DNA of 64,000 bases, taken from assembly GCF_900269665.1 (NCBI RefSeq), contig NZ_LT985361.1, positions 3,065,704-3,129,703 on the forward strand, written 5' to 3'. Positions 53,501-63,700 of this stretch are shown in pieces. This DNA comes from Nocardia suismassiliense (GTDB taxonomy: Bacteria > Actinomycetota > Actinomycetes > Mycobacteriales > Mycobacteriaceae). Position 1 is the first letter of the stretch. Every line of letters begins with the position of its first letter. The position numbers and the translations under genes are program-made. The notes under the pieces are model-generated. The model was not told the DNA's origin, ran no database searches, and saw nothing but the letters and a program-made list of their open reading frames with translations.

Positions 53501-54694
53501 ACCTCCTACCGATCCGCCGCCGGGGCCGCCGAGACAAGCCGCAAGCGCTACCGATTCACCGGCAAGGAAAAGGACGCCGAAACCGGACTTTATTACCACG
53601 GTGCCCGGTATTGCGCCTCCTGGTTGGGTCGCTGGATCAGCTGTGACCCCGCAGGTTTTGTGGATGGCCCGAATCTCTACGCCTATGTGCGAAACAACCC
53701 CATCCGATTGATGGACCCGGCGGGCACTCAGTCACATGAGAACGGAACAAGTGATCAGAACGCCAATGATCCAGCGAAATACCGGACGTTCGAACAGTTT
53801 CGGAGCAGCGCGTTCGGCCCGTGGACCGAGCAAGGTCTGCAGCACGCCTGGGCTGCCGCACATCCGGCGCCGGCGCAGCATGCCTCCGATTCGGATCGCG
53901 GTAACCCGTCGAACTACGCCTCATGGAGAGACTTCCGGCGCGCAGCGCCAGGGCCGCTGAGTGTCGACGTATTGAGCGGGGTGTGGGACGCCGCCCACCC
54001 CGCAGGGCCGACCGCCGCGGAGAGCGAGGACCGCGAAATTGCCGAGTCGGTCGTCGGACCCGCATTCACCGGCGTCTATATCTTCGCAGGCCCGGCCGCT
54101 GGGCACGGTCTGGTCGGGGAGGGGCTCACACTGTTCGGCTACGACCTGAACAAGGGCTTCTACTTCGCCGGTCTGTTCGCCGGCGGGCCGGAGAAGGAAT
54201 TCGGCAAGGTCGAAGGGGATGTGGTCGGTGGCATCGAGTCGTATCTCTACCTCCGTGACTGGCATACCGAGATCGAGAAGATCGCACTCACCGAATTCGC
54301 GGTGCCCGGCCCGGGCGGCACGAAAGGCGGAGCAGGCGCCTTCCTGAACCTGAGCGATATGCGGGAATACGGCTTCTACGGTCATGCCTCGGTCGGCACC
54401 TTCGCGTTCGGCGGTGGTTTCACCTTGCATTCGGTGACACCCGAATCGGCTGCCGAGCCGGCCGAAGACGATGGCCCGGGGCCGCACAGTATCGATGCCG
54501 CGATCCATGGTGTGGCGAAAGATCTCGGCATAGATGGGCTATCCACCATCAGCGCGGTGAAAAACAACATCCACAACACCGGTGTGCTGCTCGACCGCGC
54601 CACGAAATCGGCCGATCCGCGCAATGGAAATCAGCCCTATGTACCGCAGCCGAATATGACGCTGCACCAGTTCCTCACCACGTGGCTCCGTTGA
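47597..54694 (+). CDS. TcB-TcC fusion: SpvB/Rhs toxin cocoon with C-terminal effector
   Basis: This 2365-residue protein starts with SpvB (residues 42-330; KFAADPVTGTAAVTVPVPLT). Four FG-GAP-like units (DLSGDGLADVL, DMTGDGLTDLV) form the TcB propeller at about 400-700, followed by the TcdB middle region (SVDNNRGLRTTISYESS at about 711). Rhs/YD repeats fill 1000-1980 and close with the core RYRFTGKEKDAETGLYYHGA, LGRWISCDPAG, NLYAYVRNNPIRLMDPAG (ends at 2043). TcC cores of this type cut themselves, freeing the C-terminus inside the hollow shell. The C-terminal 322 residues are the effector and match no toxin I know. The length is about the sum of separate TcB and TcC. Confidence 0.93.
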   Translation: MPQPVPENRTEPDRRPDRSSPPSSATAGTRESGAAPDRDQPSLSLPKAGGAIRGMGEKFAADPVTGTAAVTVPVPLTPGRAEMTPQLNLGYDSGAGNGPFGLGWSMDVPSISRKTDKGLPRYLDEIDVFQLSGAEDLVPAVFPARRGEGAFDVVAYRPRTEGLYSRIERWCDRNSGDTHWRVTSTANVTSVFGRNGAARIADPADPDRVFRWLLEETADDRGNLVRYEYKPEDRAGVDPGAPCERNRDTVVNRYLKRVRYGNSTPGQPDFCFEVVLDYGEHDEAAPTPDGVAPWKVRRDPFSTRRSGFEIRTYRLCDRILMFHRIAELAAEPVLVSATNLGYLPDPAATKLIEATQAGYLRAGGAYMRNDLPPVSFQYTERTVSRTIHPLTTEDRAVPPRLDDGYRWIDLDGEGLSGILAEEGGAWYYRANRGGGTVATPRAVDPLPVGASLAGGRQLLDLAGDGTRALADFAGVAAGFHRRTADGGWADFATFSSLPVVSWADPNLRFVDLSGDGLADVLLTESEGFRWHPSAGLDGFGAACRVSNAATEEHGPRLVFADPEQSVYLADMTGDGLTDLVRIRNGEIAYWPNLGYGRFGPKVPMSGAPVFDHPDRFDQRRIRLADIDGSAPTDLIYLGPDRISLWFNESGNSWSAAETITGFGAPDVAGTTTVADVLGKGTACLVVAEPRPDFDPQVRYLDLMAAGKPHLLSSVDNNRGLRTTISYESSTTHYLADQAANNPWATLLPFPVQVVSVVRTRDDVADTTLVATYRYRHGYYDAVEREFRGFGYVEQRDALSFAGADDRLYQPPAVVKRWQHTGWYRDGARLSTQFATEYHAYDRDFDLTDTLLPAGLTPEEEREAARALRGHVLREEVYAEDDHGELGEPYSVTESNYRPRLLQPRGSAPYCVIAVDPGETLTVHTERRAEDPRIGHTVTLDVDEWGNVLRAARIAYPRRRPAATAQGLLHVMVSEHEVRNDVTAGDSWRVGISIEGREYEVGGLSRGGRIFTETELRDGLTLAARHEIPYQEELSGAREERRLISRTQQTYAAADASTELPLGHFAVPALPWRSYRQVFAAGQVAKLYGTEVTDDMLSEAGYLLREGVWWLPSGRQAFDPARFYLPVSYLDAFGATWQIAYERHLLRQTGSTDPVGNVVTASINYRVLQPWLLTDPNDNRTAVRFDPLGMVIATAALGKDGRDEGDILDLTTSEPSDTDRPTTWLTYDLTARPVRLRTFEREQHRAANSRVRESRTYVDGSGRVILAKVPAEPGADGAPRWVGTGRTIYDNKGNPIKKYEPYFALDAEFDTEPDVVRHGVTSILSYDPLGRLVRTDFPDGTLSRVTFDAWAQHEWDRNDTVLESRWYADRITLPTNDPRYLSAKATEPHAGTYGTTELDALGRAHIVIVDNGAEKLPTTVVHDVQGHALVTLDPREIRVLEQEFDMLGRSAHARSRDAGERWLLVDVTGQPVRSWDGRGTVQRFRYDELRRPTHAYAAGPGAAERLRVRGFYGDDLDNGAADNLRSRPYLVFDGAGVLRSAQVDFKGNLVAGERRLAADPFTEPDWSILSDITDPEQALRAATRLLEPTVYRSTTDYDALNRPTRIGTPDGSTTKPSYNEANLLERLETQLRGSTEWTAFVTGTEYNARGQRLLVTSGCGTDTRYDYEPDTFRLAAVDTRANNGPVLQALRYAYDPAGNVSVAADPAQQTVFFANAAVGATRTFTYDPSYRLATATGREHIGQTTQPGPDEPATAPIPHANDSSAMRAYTETYTYDKSGNISTVTHAAADGSRSRRHSTAADSNRLLANSIPGDPDGRFTAVYTYDANGNITSMPHLATMDWDPDNRLVHVDLGGGGDAYYQYDSTGQRVRATIRNNATTDTRIYLGNTEIYLRVTAGTIRTRRESLHILDGTSRIALVETTTIDNRLPVPNPRPVHRYQLTDHLGSATIELSDTAAVLSYEEFHPFGTTSYRSAAGAAETSRKRYRFTGKEKDAETGLYYHGARYCASWLGRWISCDPAGFVDGPNLYAYVRNNPIRLMDPAGTQSHENGTSDQNANDPAKYRTFEQFRSSAFGPWTEQGLQHAWAAAHPAPAQHASDSDRGNPSNYASWRDFRRAAPGPLSVDVLSGVWDAAHPAGPTAAESEDREIAESVVGPAFTGVYIFAGPAAGHGLVGEGLTLFGYDLNKGFYFAGLFAGGPEKEFGKVEGDVVGGIESYLYLRDWHTEIEKIALTEFAVPGPGGTKGGAGAFLNLSDMREYGFYGHASVGTFAFGGGFTLHSVTPESAAEPAEDDGPGPHSIDAAIHGVAKDLGIDGLSTISAVKNNIHNTGVLLDRATKSADPRNGNQPYVPQPNMTLHQFLTTWLR
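53768..54007 (+). repeat. Two-copy 35-residue repeat in the effector domain
   Basis: Residues 2058-2092 and 2103-2137 of the TcB-TcC protein share the pattern [D/N]P--Y-[T/S][F/W]--FR-----GP followed after about ten residues by W-AAHPA. Examples are KYRTFEQFRSSAFGP and NYASWRDFRRAAPGP. It lies just after the Rhs cleavage site, before the glycine-rich rest of the effector. Confidence 0.7.
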
Positions 54695-54770
54695 GGGGCG
54701 CACCGAATCGACGGCTACGGCCGTCCGACCCAGACATGACAGTTCTGTCAACAGCGGAATGGGGACATCG

Positions 54771-57700
54771 ATGACATCCAAAGAGGTTGTCGTACAAGCA
54801 GGCTCGGTCACCGGCACGATCAGCGACCCGGACTGTCGTCCGGTCGCGGGGGTGACGGTGACTGTGGCCGCGCGCAGGCTGCGTTCGGAAGCACCGCTCG
54901 GCGAAAGTGTGACCGGCGCCGACGGTCGGTATCGCGTCGACTACGCGGCGGCGGGCGGGTCGGTCGGCGTGGTCGTCCGGGCCGCGCACAATGGCGGGCC
55001 CACTGTGGAATCCAGCCGCGAGCCCGCGGGCAACGGCGAGGTGGTCATCGATCTGAATCTCCCGGTCGATCGCCGGACGGAGTATGCGACTGTTCGCGCG
55101 GCGGTCACCCCATTGCTCGACGGAGCGACGATCAGCGCCCTCGGCGCACCCGACGTAGTCCCGTTGGCCGCGGCCACCGGCCGTAGCCCGGAGCAAATCG
55201 AGGATCTCGCTACCGCCACCCGGCACGCAGCGGCGACAGGCCTGTCCGCTGAACTGTTCTATGGTGCACTGCGCCAGGGAATGCCGCGCGATCTGGCGGA
55301 CTTCTCCGCCCGCCCGGCAGCCGAGATCGACGCCGCGGTCGCCGCCGCGTCGGCGGCGAATCTCATCGAGACGCCGGGGGATGAGGCAGCCGAGTTCGCG
55401 ACTGTCCTCCGGGCCGAACAGGTGCGGGCCACCGTCGACCCGGCGGCGAACGTCCCGATGTCGCCGGTCGGTGAACTGTTCGCCGCGGCGGTAACCGAGC
55501 CCGATGCCCGGCAGCGGATGTACGCCGCGTACCTCGATGGTGCCGGCGACGCACTGCCGGCCGAGTCGGTGCCAGACCCGCACGCTGAGCGGTTGCGTCG
55601 TGCGTTCGAACTCCGCGCCCTGATCGGGCACAACCCGCCACTGCTCCGGGAACTGCTGACCAGATTCGACAGTGGCGAGTTCGCACACCTTCGCGATCTG
55701 GTGCGCCTCGATGGCGGCTGGCCCGAGCTGATCGAGCAGACCAATGGTGTACCGCAGCCGCTTCGGGCATCGCTCTCGGGTGGAGACACGTCGCCGGCGC
55801 CGTCGGACGCCGACCATGTCACGCGGTACGCGGACACCGTGCGAAGCAAGATAATCGAGACCTATCCGACCGCGCACGTCGCTTACGAATTGTCGGCCCG
55901 CCCGGAACACGCGGAAACGGCGGCAAGCCGGTTCCTCACGGAGAACCCAGAATTCGAGATAATCAGCACGCCGGTCAACTCGGCCACCGTCCCGGACGAG
56001 CACGCGCGCATCGAACTCGGTGAGATCCAACGCACATTCAAGCTCACCCGCCGCTTCGGCACCATGCAGTCATTGCGCGACAACGGATTCGGCTCGTCCT
56101 TCGCTGTTGCCCGGCTGGCTCGTGACACCTTCGCGAGCCAGGTCTCCGATGATATCGGCGAAGCCGACGCGCACGCTATCCACGCCAAGGCGACCGAGGT
56201 GCACGCGGCCGCGGTCAATGTGATCGCCGACTACCGCACCGCGGCCCACTTCGACGTGCCGTGGCTGCCGAGCTTCGCGCCCGCCGACCCCGCCGCACCA
56301 CACCCGATTCCGAACTGGGAAGAACTGTTCGGTTCCGTCGACTACGGCACCTTCGACGACGCGCACTCGGTGTACGGCGAGGCCGCGTACCTGGTCGACC
56401 TGCTGTACTTCCTGCGCAGACTCGGCGGGGGCGACGACCGGCACGAAGGCGCGGTTGCCGACGTGCTCTACGCACGCCGCGGCGACCTGGTCGACGTCGA
56501 CCTGAGCATCGACAACACCACCCTCGAGCTGCCCTGCGTCGATCTGATCAACGAGTTGCTGGAGTCGGCCGTCGCACCGGCCACCGCGATCCCGCCCGCG
56601 CAACGGCAGAGCAGTGGAGACGCCGCGGCGCTGCGAATCCAGCCGCAGCACGTGAACAACGGCGCCTACGACACATTGCGCACCGCCGTGTACCCCTGGG
56701 ATCTGCCCTACGACCTGTGGCGTGATCAGACCGGCGCCGCTCTGGCCAACCTCGGGGTCACCCGGATGTCACTGCTGGAAACCGTAGGTGCGGCAGCGGA
56801 TTCGCCGACGCTGCGCGCCGACGAGCGGCTCGGCCTAGGTACCGTTGCCGCGCGGATCATCGCGGGCGAGCCGCTCACTCCGGCGCGGACGCTCGCCGAC
56901 TGCTACGGCAAGCCGCCTGCCACCGATCTCAGCACCGTGCTCAGCACTGTTCGGACGCTGCTGGACACGGGATCGTTGCGGTATGCGGAGCTGACCGAGT
57001 TGCTCGACACCCGGTTCGTCAATCCCGGTGCTGCCCTATCGATCAAGGCCGACGAGAAGTCGCCGTACGACACCAACAAGATGACCCTCGTCGGGCTCGA
57101 CCACGGCGCACTCGATCGGCTGCACCGATTCGTCCGGCTGCAGCGCGCGCTCGGCTGGTCCGCGACCACGCTGGACCGGGCGATCTTCGGCAGCAACAGT
57201 CGCGGCAACCTGGACCGGGAGACCCTGCGCACCCTCGGCGCCCTGCGCACACTGGCTGCGCGGCTCGATCTCTCGGTCGACCAGGTGCTGACCTTCTACA
57301 ACACTGTCGAAACCCACAGCTACCGCACCGACGCCGAGCCACCGCTCTACGACCGGATGTTTCTCGACCCGTCGGTGGTGACCACCGCGCCTGGTGCGCG
57401 GAATCCGTTCGCGCTGCGTGCCGATCGGGCCGAGCTATCGGTGCTCGGTGACATCACCGACCCGACGGTGACCGCGGCGCTGCTCGCGGTGTTGCAGCTG
57501 ACCGACGAGGATCTGGCCGCGCTGACCACCGGCACGCGTGCGGTGATTCCCAACCGGGTGGTGAATCTGGCGAATCTGTCGGCGCTGGTGCGCACCGTCA
57601 CCCTCGCCTCCGCGTTGTCGCTGTCGATCCCGGATCTGCTGCGGCTCATCGAACTCTACGGCGGCGGCGGTCCCTTCCCGATTCTGGTAGGGGTGTTCGC

Positions 57701-60700
57701 CAGGGAAACCGTCGAGCACGAGGTGCTCGGTGGCGCACCGATGCTGCCGACGGTCGGACTGCCGTTTCCTGCCTTCGCCGCCGGTATCGAGGGCGAAGTG
57801 TCCGGTGGCGCCCCGATGCGCCCGCCGGGTCTGCTCGACAGTGCACCGTCCACGCCGATCTACGCACAAACTGTGGTCACCGAACAATTCCTGGACGCAG
57901 TGGCGGCCATCCAGGATGCGGGGTTCACCGTCCCCGAGGTGGACGCGGTGCTCACCGCCACGCTGCCGCCGCAGGGCGGCGTGATTCCGGATGACGAGAC
58001 ATTGGCCGGCCTCCTCACCGTGCTGCGGTCGGCCTTGCGGGTGGTGTATCAGGAGACCGCGCAAACCCTCGACGAGCGTGGCGATCTGACCAAGAAGCAC
58101 TTGGCCCAGCTCGGCTGGGAGCCTGCGCTGGCGCAGGACGCCGCCGCTACCCTGCTCGGCACCGTCACCTACACCGCGCAAGTGGCCGCGCTACCCGACG
58201 ATGTGGTGTTCCCGCCGAAGGTGCCGATCCGCTTCCACCGCGACGATCAGCTGCTGGTCTTCGCGGGCCCGATGAACGATGCCCAGCGCATCGAGCTGCG
58301 CGCGGTACTACCGTCGGACGCGGCGTATCTCGGTGCGGTGGAAGAACTCTATGACGCGCCACGGCGATTCGTACGGACCCGGATGAAGGCACTGCGCATT
58401 CCGGTGTACGCCGCGCCGCTGCCACAGCTGCCGGTCGGCTATGAGGTACCGAAGGCGCTGGCGAGCAAGGTCTTCTACGACATCAACGAGCACGCGCTGA
58501 AGTCGCGCGGCTACCTCTCGCAGGCCGAGGCCGAAGCATTGACGGCCGCGCCCGGTGGCGCGGGCCTGGCCACGGCCGTCGCCACCTTGCGCACCGTTCA
58601 GGAACGTCCGCTGCCCGCAGGTGACAGCAACACCTTCCTGACATCGACAGACGCCATCGGCTTCTTTCAGGACGACATGCTCGGGCCCGCAGGCAGATTC
58701 CGGATCGTGCTGAGCAAGCTGAACCCACTGCTGCGGCGCACGCTCAGCGAGATCACCATCAAACAGCAGATCGGGCAGGCGACCGGATTGGACGCCGCCA
58801 CCGCCGATCAGCTGCTCGGTCAATGGCTTCGGCCGACGCCGTCCTCGGCCGTGCTGGAGGACTTCCTGGCTCACAGCTATGTCAGTAGCGACCCGGCGGT
58901 GTCGGCGACCCGTACCGCCTTCGGTCAGCAGTTCAGCTCGCTCGCTCGAATCCACCGCGTGGCATTGGTATCGGCGAAGCTGGGGATCACCGCACTCGAA
59001 CTGCCTGCACTGTTCCGCTACGCGGATCGCGTCGGCTGGCTCGACCTCAACGACCTGCCATCGACGCAGATCGTCGGCCCCGCGCCACTTTTCGGCAGGT
59101 TCATCCGGCTACTGGACTTGATCCGGCTGCGCAACGCCACGCCGGGCCGCAACCAGACGCTGGCGCTGCTGTGGGAGGCCGCCGGCCGCCGCCAGGCCAC
59201 AACGGCCGAGGTGGTCACCGTGCTCGCCGCCCGAACCGGGTGGAACGCGACGGATCTCGCCGGACTGGCCGAGTGGCTCGGATTGGACACTGGCGCAAGC
59301 TTCCTCGATGTCGGCGCGATGACGACCCTCAATACCGCCGTCCGGATGCTGCGCCGCATCGGAGTAACCGCCGACCGCCTCGGCTCCTGGCTGCGCGCCG
59401 AACTGACACCGGAGGCCGCCCAGGGCGCCTGGCAGGCGGCGAAAGCGCAACACGCACTGCGGGATTGGCCGGCCGTCGCGGCGCCGATGCAAGACGCGAT
59501 CCGCGAACATCAGCGCAACGCACTGGTCTCCTACTTGGTGGCCAACCCGCTGCGGACCGGGAACGGCACGCCACAGTGGCGCGACGCGTATGGCCTGCAC
59601 GACTACTTCCTGCTCGACGTCGACATGGGCGCCGCGCAACTGACCACGCGGATCGCCCAGGCCATCTACAGCGTCCAGTTATTCGTGCAGCGAATCCAGC
59701 TCGACCTCGAGCCGAGCGTCACGATCGCCTCGCCCGGTGATCTCGGGGTGTGGGAATGGATGAAGCAGTACCGGTTGTGGGAGGCGAACCAGAAGGTCTT
59801 CCTGTACCCGGAGAACTACTTCGAACCCGACCTGCGACTGGACAAGACTCCGTTCTTCGGACAGTTCGAGAACGAATTGATGCAACAGGAATCCGGCTCG
59901 GGCAGCGGCGAAGCCGCGATCGGCGGCTACCTGAAGCAGCTGGAAGAGGTGTCGCGACTGCATCCGTGCGGCACGTACTACGACAAGGACACGAATGTGT
60001 TCTACGTCTTCGCCCGGACCGAGTCGAGCCCCCGGAGTTACTTCTTCCGCTCCTGCCAGTTGATCTATCGGGCGGGTGGCGCGGGATGGACGCCGTGGCA
60101 GCAGGTCGACCTGGATATCGACACCGACAGCGTGCTGCCGGTCGTCTGGCACAAGCGGCTCTATCTGTTCTGGTTGACCTCCACCTACGAGGGCGCGCCG
60201 GTCGAGTTCGACATGCCTGCGCCGGGCGACAAGATGCGGGATTCGCGTCGGGTGATGAAGGTGCAGCTCAACTGGAGCAGTTTCGTCAACGGCGCGTGGC
60301 AGGCCAAGAAGACCGCGAAGGAACAGCTGAGCGTCACGCACGACCCGTATTCGTTCGTCGACGAATTACAGCAGTATCAGGCGTACGTGATTCCCGACAA
60401 TGCGGCGGGCGATTTGGTCTTCGCCGTGGTGTACCGCGAAAAACCGGAGACCGAGTCCAGGCCGGTACGGATGCGCGGTTGGTTCCGGGTCGATGCACGG
60501 GAGACGGTCAATGCCCGGGGTATGACGACGATCCCGCTGGGTAGTTTCCCACTCCAGACTCCGATTCCGGATCGCCCCGCATTCGGCACCGTATACAACG
60601 AGTTCTACCTTGCCGGTCCCGAGTTCACGACCATCAATACCCTCGACCCCCGAAGCCCGCTGACGCTCACGGTATGGCGGAAAACCCCGCCCAATCGGCA

Positions 60701-63700
60701 ACGTCGCCTGCTGCACCCGCATCAGGAGTGGATCGGGGACATGAACGAAATGTGGAAGAACGTCTTGTTCTACACCGACGACAAGCGCATATATATGCTG
60801 CAGGCGCACGTCGAGTTCATCTTCGACTTCCATTTCGTCATCCAGCCGCTCTATCACCCGCATGTGCAAGCCTTCGCCGGGCAGTTCGGTTCTGCGGGGC
60901 TGCCCGGATTGTTCCGGCGCGAACTGCAGACGAAGCCGGAGCTGTACACCGGCCCGTTCGACTTCGTCGCGGAATACGATCCCGAATACTCGAACATCGG
61001 TGGTGAGCTGCCGATCGAGACGGTGGAATTCAACCTGGCGGACCCCTACGCCCCGTACAACTGGGAATTGTTCTTCCACGCGCCGCTGCTGATCGCCGAA
61101 CGCCTCTCGACAGATCGGAAGTTCGAGGAAGCGCAGCAGTGGTTTCACACCATCTTCGACCCGCTGGACACCAGCAATGAGCCGGTGCCGCAACGGTTCT
61201 GGCGCACCAAGCCGTTCTTCCAGACGGCGGGTGACCCGTCGAAGCCGGACAGCGGTTACTACCAGCAGCGCATCGAGGAGGTGCTGCGGCGGGTCGCGCA
61301 GGGCACCGGCGAATACAACTCGGTGGGACGGTGGCTGCGAAATCCCTTCCAGCCCGACGTAGTCGCCCAGCTTCGTACCACCGCCTATCAGAAGGCGGTC
61401 GTGATGAAGTATCTGGACAACTTGATCGCCTGGGGCGACCAGCTGTTCCGCCAGGACACCGGCGAGTCGATCAATCAGGCGGCACAGCTGTACATCCTTG
61501 CGGCGGAATTGCTCGGTCGCAGGCCGGAAGAGGTCACCGACCCAACCCCGCCCCCGATCAAGAGTTTTCGCGCGCTGGCGACCCGCAACCGTTCGGTGAG
61601 TCCGGTTGTCGCGGCGGAAAGTTTGATCCCGCTGAGCAATTCGACCGAGGCGCCGACCACGTCGGCCATCACCATCGGCGCGGGCATGGCCTGGTACAAC
61701 TACTTTCACATCCCGCGGAACGAAAAACTGCTCGGGTATTGGGATCTGGTCGACGACCGGCTGTCGAAGATCCGATCCGGCCGGACCATCGACGGCGTCG
61801 CGCGCAAGCTGCCCGCCTTCGGCAATGTCATCGACCCGAATCTGCTGGTGCGGGCCGTCGCGGCGGGTCTCGACCTGTCGTCGGTGCTCGACGACATCAA
61901 CGCACCGCTGCCGCACTATCGCTTCGGGCCGATGCTGGCCAAGGCCAAGGAACTTGCGGGCGAGGTCAAAGCTTTCGGCGCGGAACTGCTTGCGGCACTG
62001 GAGAAACGCGACGCCGAGGCGCTGGCCCGGCTGCGTGCGGGCCACGAGACCGCCATCCTGGACGCTGCCAGAGACGTCCGGGTGCACCAGGTCAGCGAGG
62101 CGAACCAGGCATTGGCCGCGCTGGAGAAGTCCAAGCAGCTCGCCGAACACAAGAAGAAGTACTACAGCGAGCGCGAATTCATGAACGACGGCGAGCGGAC
62201 GCACCGCTCACTCACCACCACGAGCATGGTCGTGCAGGGCGTCAGCGGCCTGTTCCAAGCGTCGGCGGCCGTCGCCGCGCTGTTCCCGGACGCCAAGGTC
62301 GGCCCGCCACCGACGACGGGCGTGACCTTCGGCGGCAGCCAGATCAGCAATTCGCTCAGCCATGCCGCAGGAGCCATCGGTACGGCCGCCGGGATCCTCA
62401 GCGCGGGTGCGGGTCTGGCCGCGACCATGGGCGGCTATTACCGGCGCGGGGAGGACTGGGCCTTCCAAGCCGGGCAGGCCGACATCGAGATCGCGCAGTA
62501 CGACCGGCAGGTCGCGGCGGCGACGCTGCGCAACGAGGTCGCCGACGCCGAACTGGCCAACCACGACAAACAGCGGGATCAGGCGCGCGAGGTCGATCAG
62601 TTCCTGCGCGGTAAGTACACCAACCGGGAGCTGTACGACTGGCTGGCCGGCCAGCTCTCGACCAGCTTCTTCCAGACCTATCAGCTGGCCTACGACGTCG
62701 CCAAGCGCGCCGAGCGGTCCTATCGGCACGAATTGGGCACCGAGGACTCGAATTTCGTGAAGTTCGGGTATTGGGACAGCTTGCACAAGGGCCTGCTGTC
62801 GGGGGAGCGGCTGGTCGCCGATCTGCATCGGATGGATGCCGCGTTCCTCGACGCCAACGCCCGCGAGCTCGAGCTGTCCAAGCGAATCTCGTTGGCGCAG
62901 CTGGACGGCCGAGCCTTGCTCGCGCTCAAGGAAACTGGACGCTGCTATGTGACGTTGCCCGAAGCACTGTTCGACCTGGACACGCCCGGTCATTACTTCC
63001 GCAGGATCAAGAGTCTCAGTGTCACGGTGCCGTGCGTGGCCGGGCCGTACACCACGGTGAACCTCACCGCGACATTGACGCGCAGCAGTGTGCGGGTGGA
63101 TCCGCGGCTGCCGGAGGGCAAGTACGCGCGCAAACGGCCGGGACCGGACATTCGGTTCCGCGACTTCACCGGGCCGGTGCAGTCCATCGTCACCAGCACC
63201 GGCCAGGACGATACCGGCCTGTTCGAGACGAACCTGCACGACGAGCGGTTCCTGCCGTTCGAGGGTGCCGGGGCGATCAGCGAGTGGCAGTTGTCGTTGC
63301 CCGATGAGTTCCGGCAGTTCGACTACGAGTCGATCACCGACGTGGTGCTGCACCTGCGCTATACCGCTCGCGACGGCGGTATCGCCTTGGGGGACAAGGC
63401 CAGTGCGGAGCTACGCAAGGCGGTCAACGAGTGGGTGCACACCGGAGGCGGCGCCGGCATGCTCCGGGTGTTCAGCGCCCGGCGCGAATTCGCCGACCAG
63501 TGGCAGCGATTCCTGGCCACACCGGCGGCCGGCACCGCGAAGGCGACCTTCGCGCTGTCGAAATCCCGGTTCCCGCAGCTGTTCCGGGACGAGCGGTTCA
63601 GCGTCTCGAAACCCGAACTGGTGCTGGTGCTTTCGCAGGACCTCGGACCCGACGGCAGTACCCGGCTGGTCGACTACTACCGGGAGGGCGAGCCGCTGAT

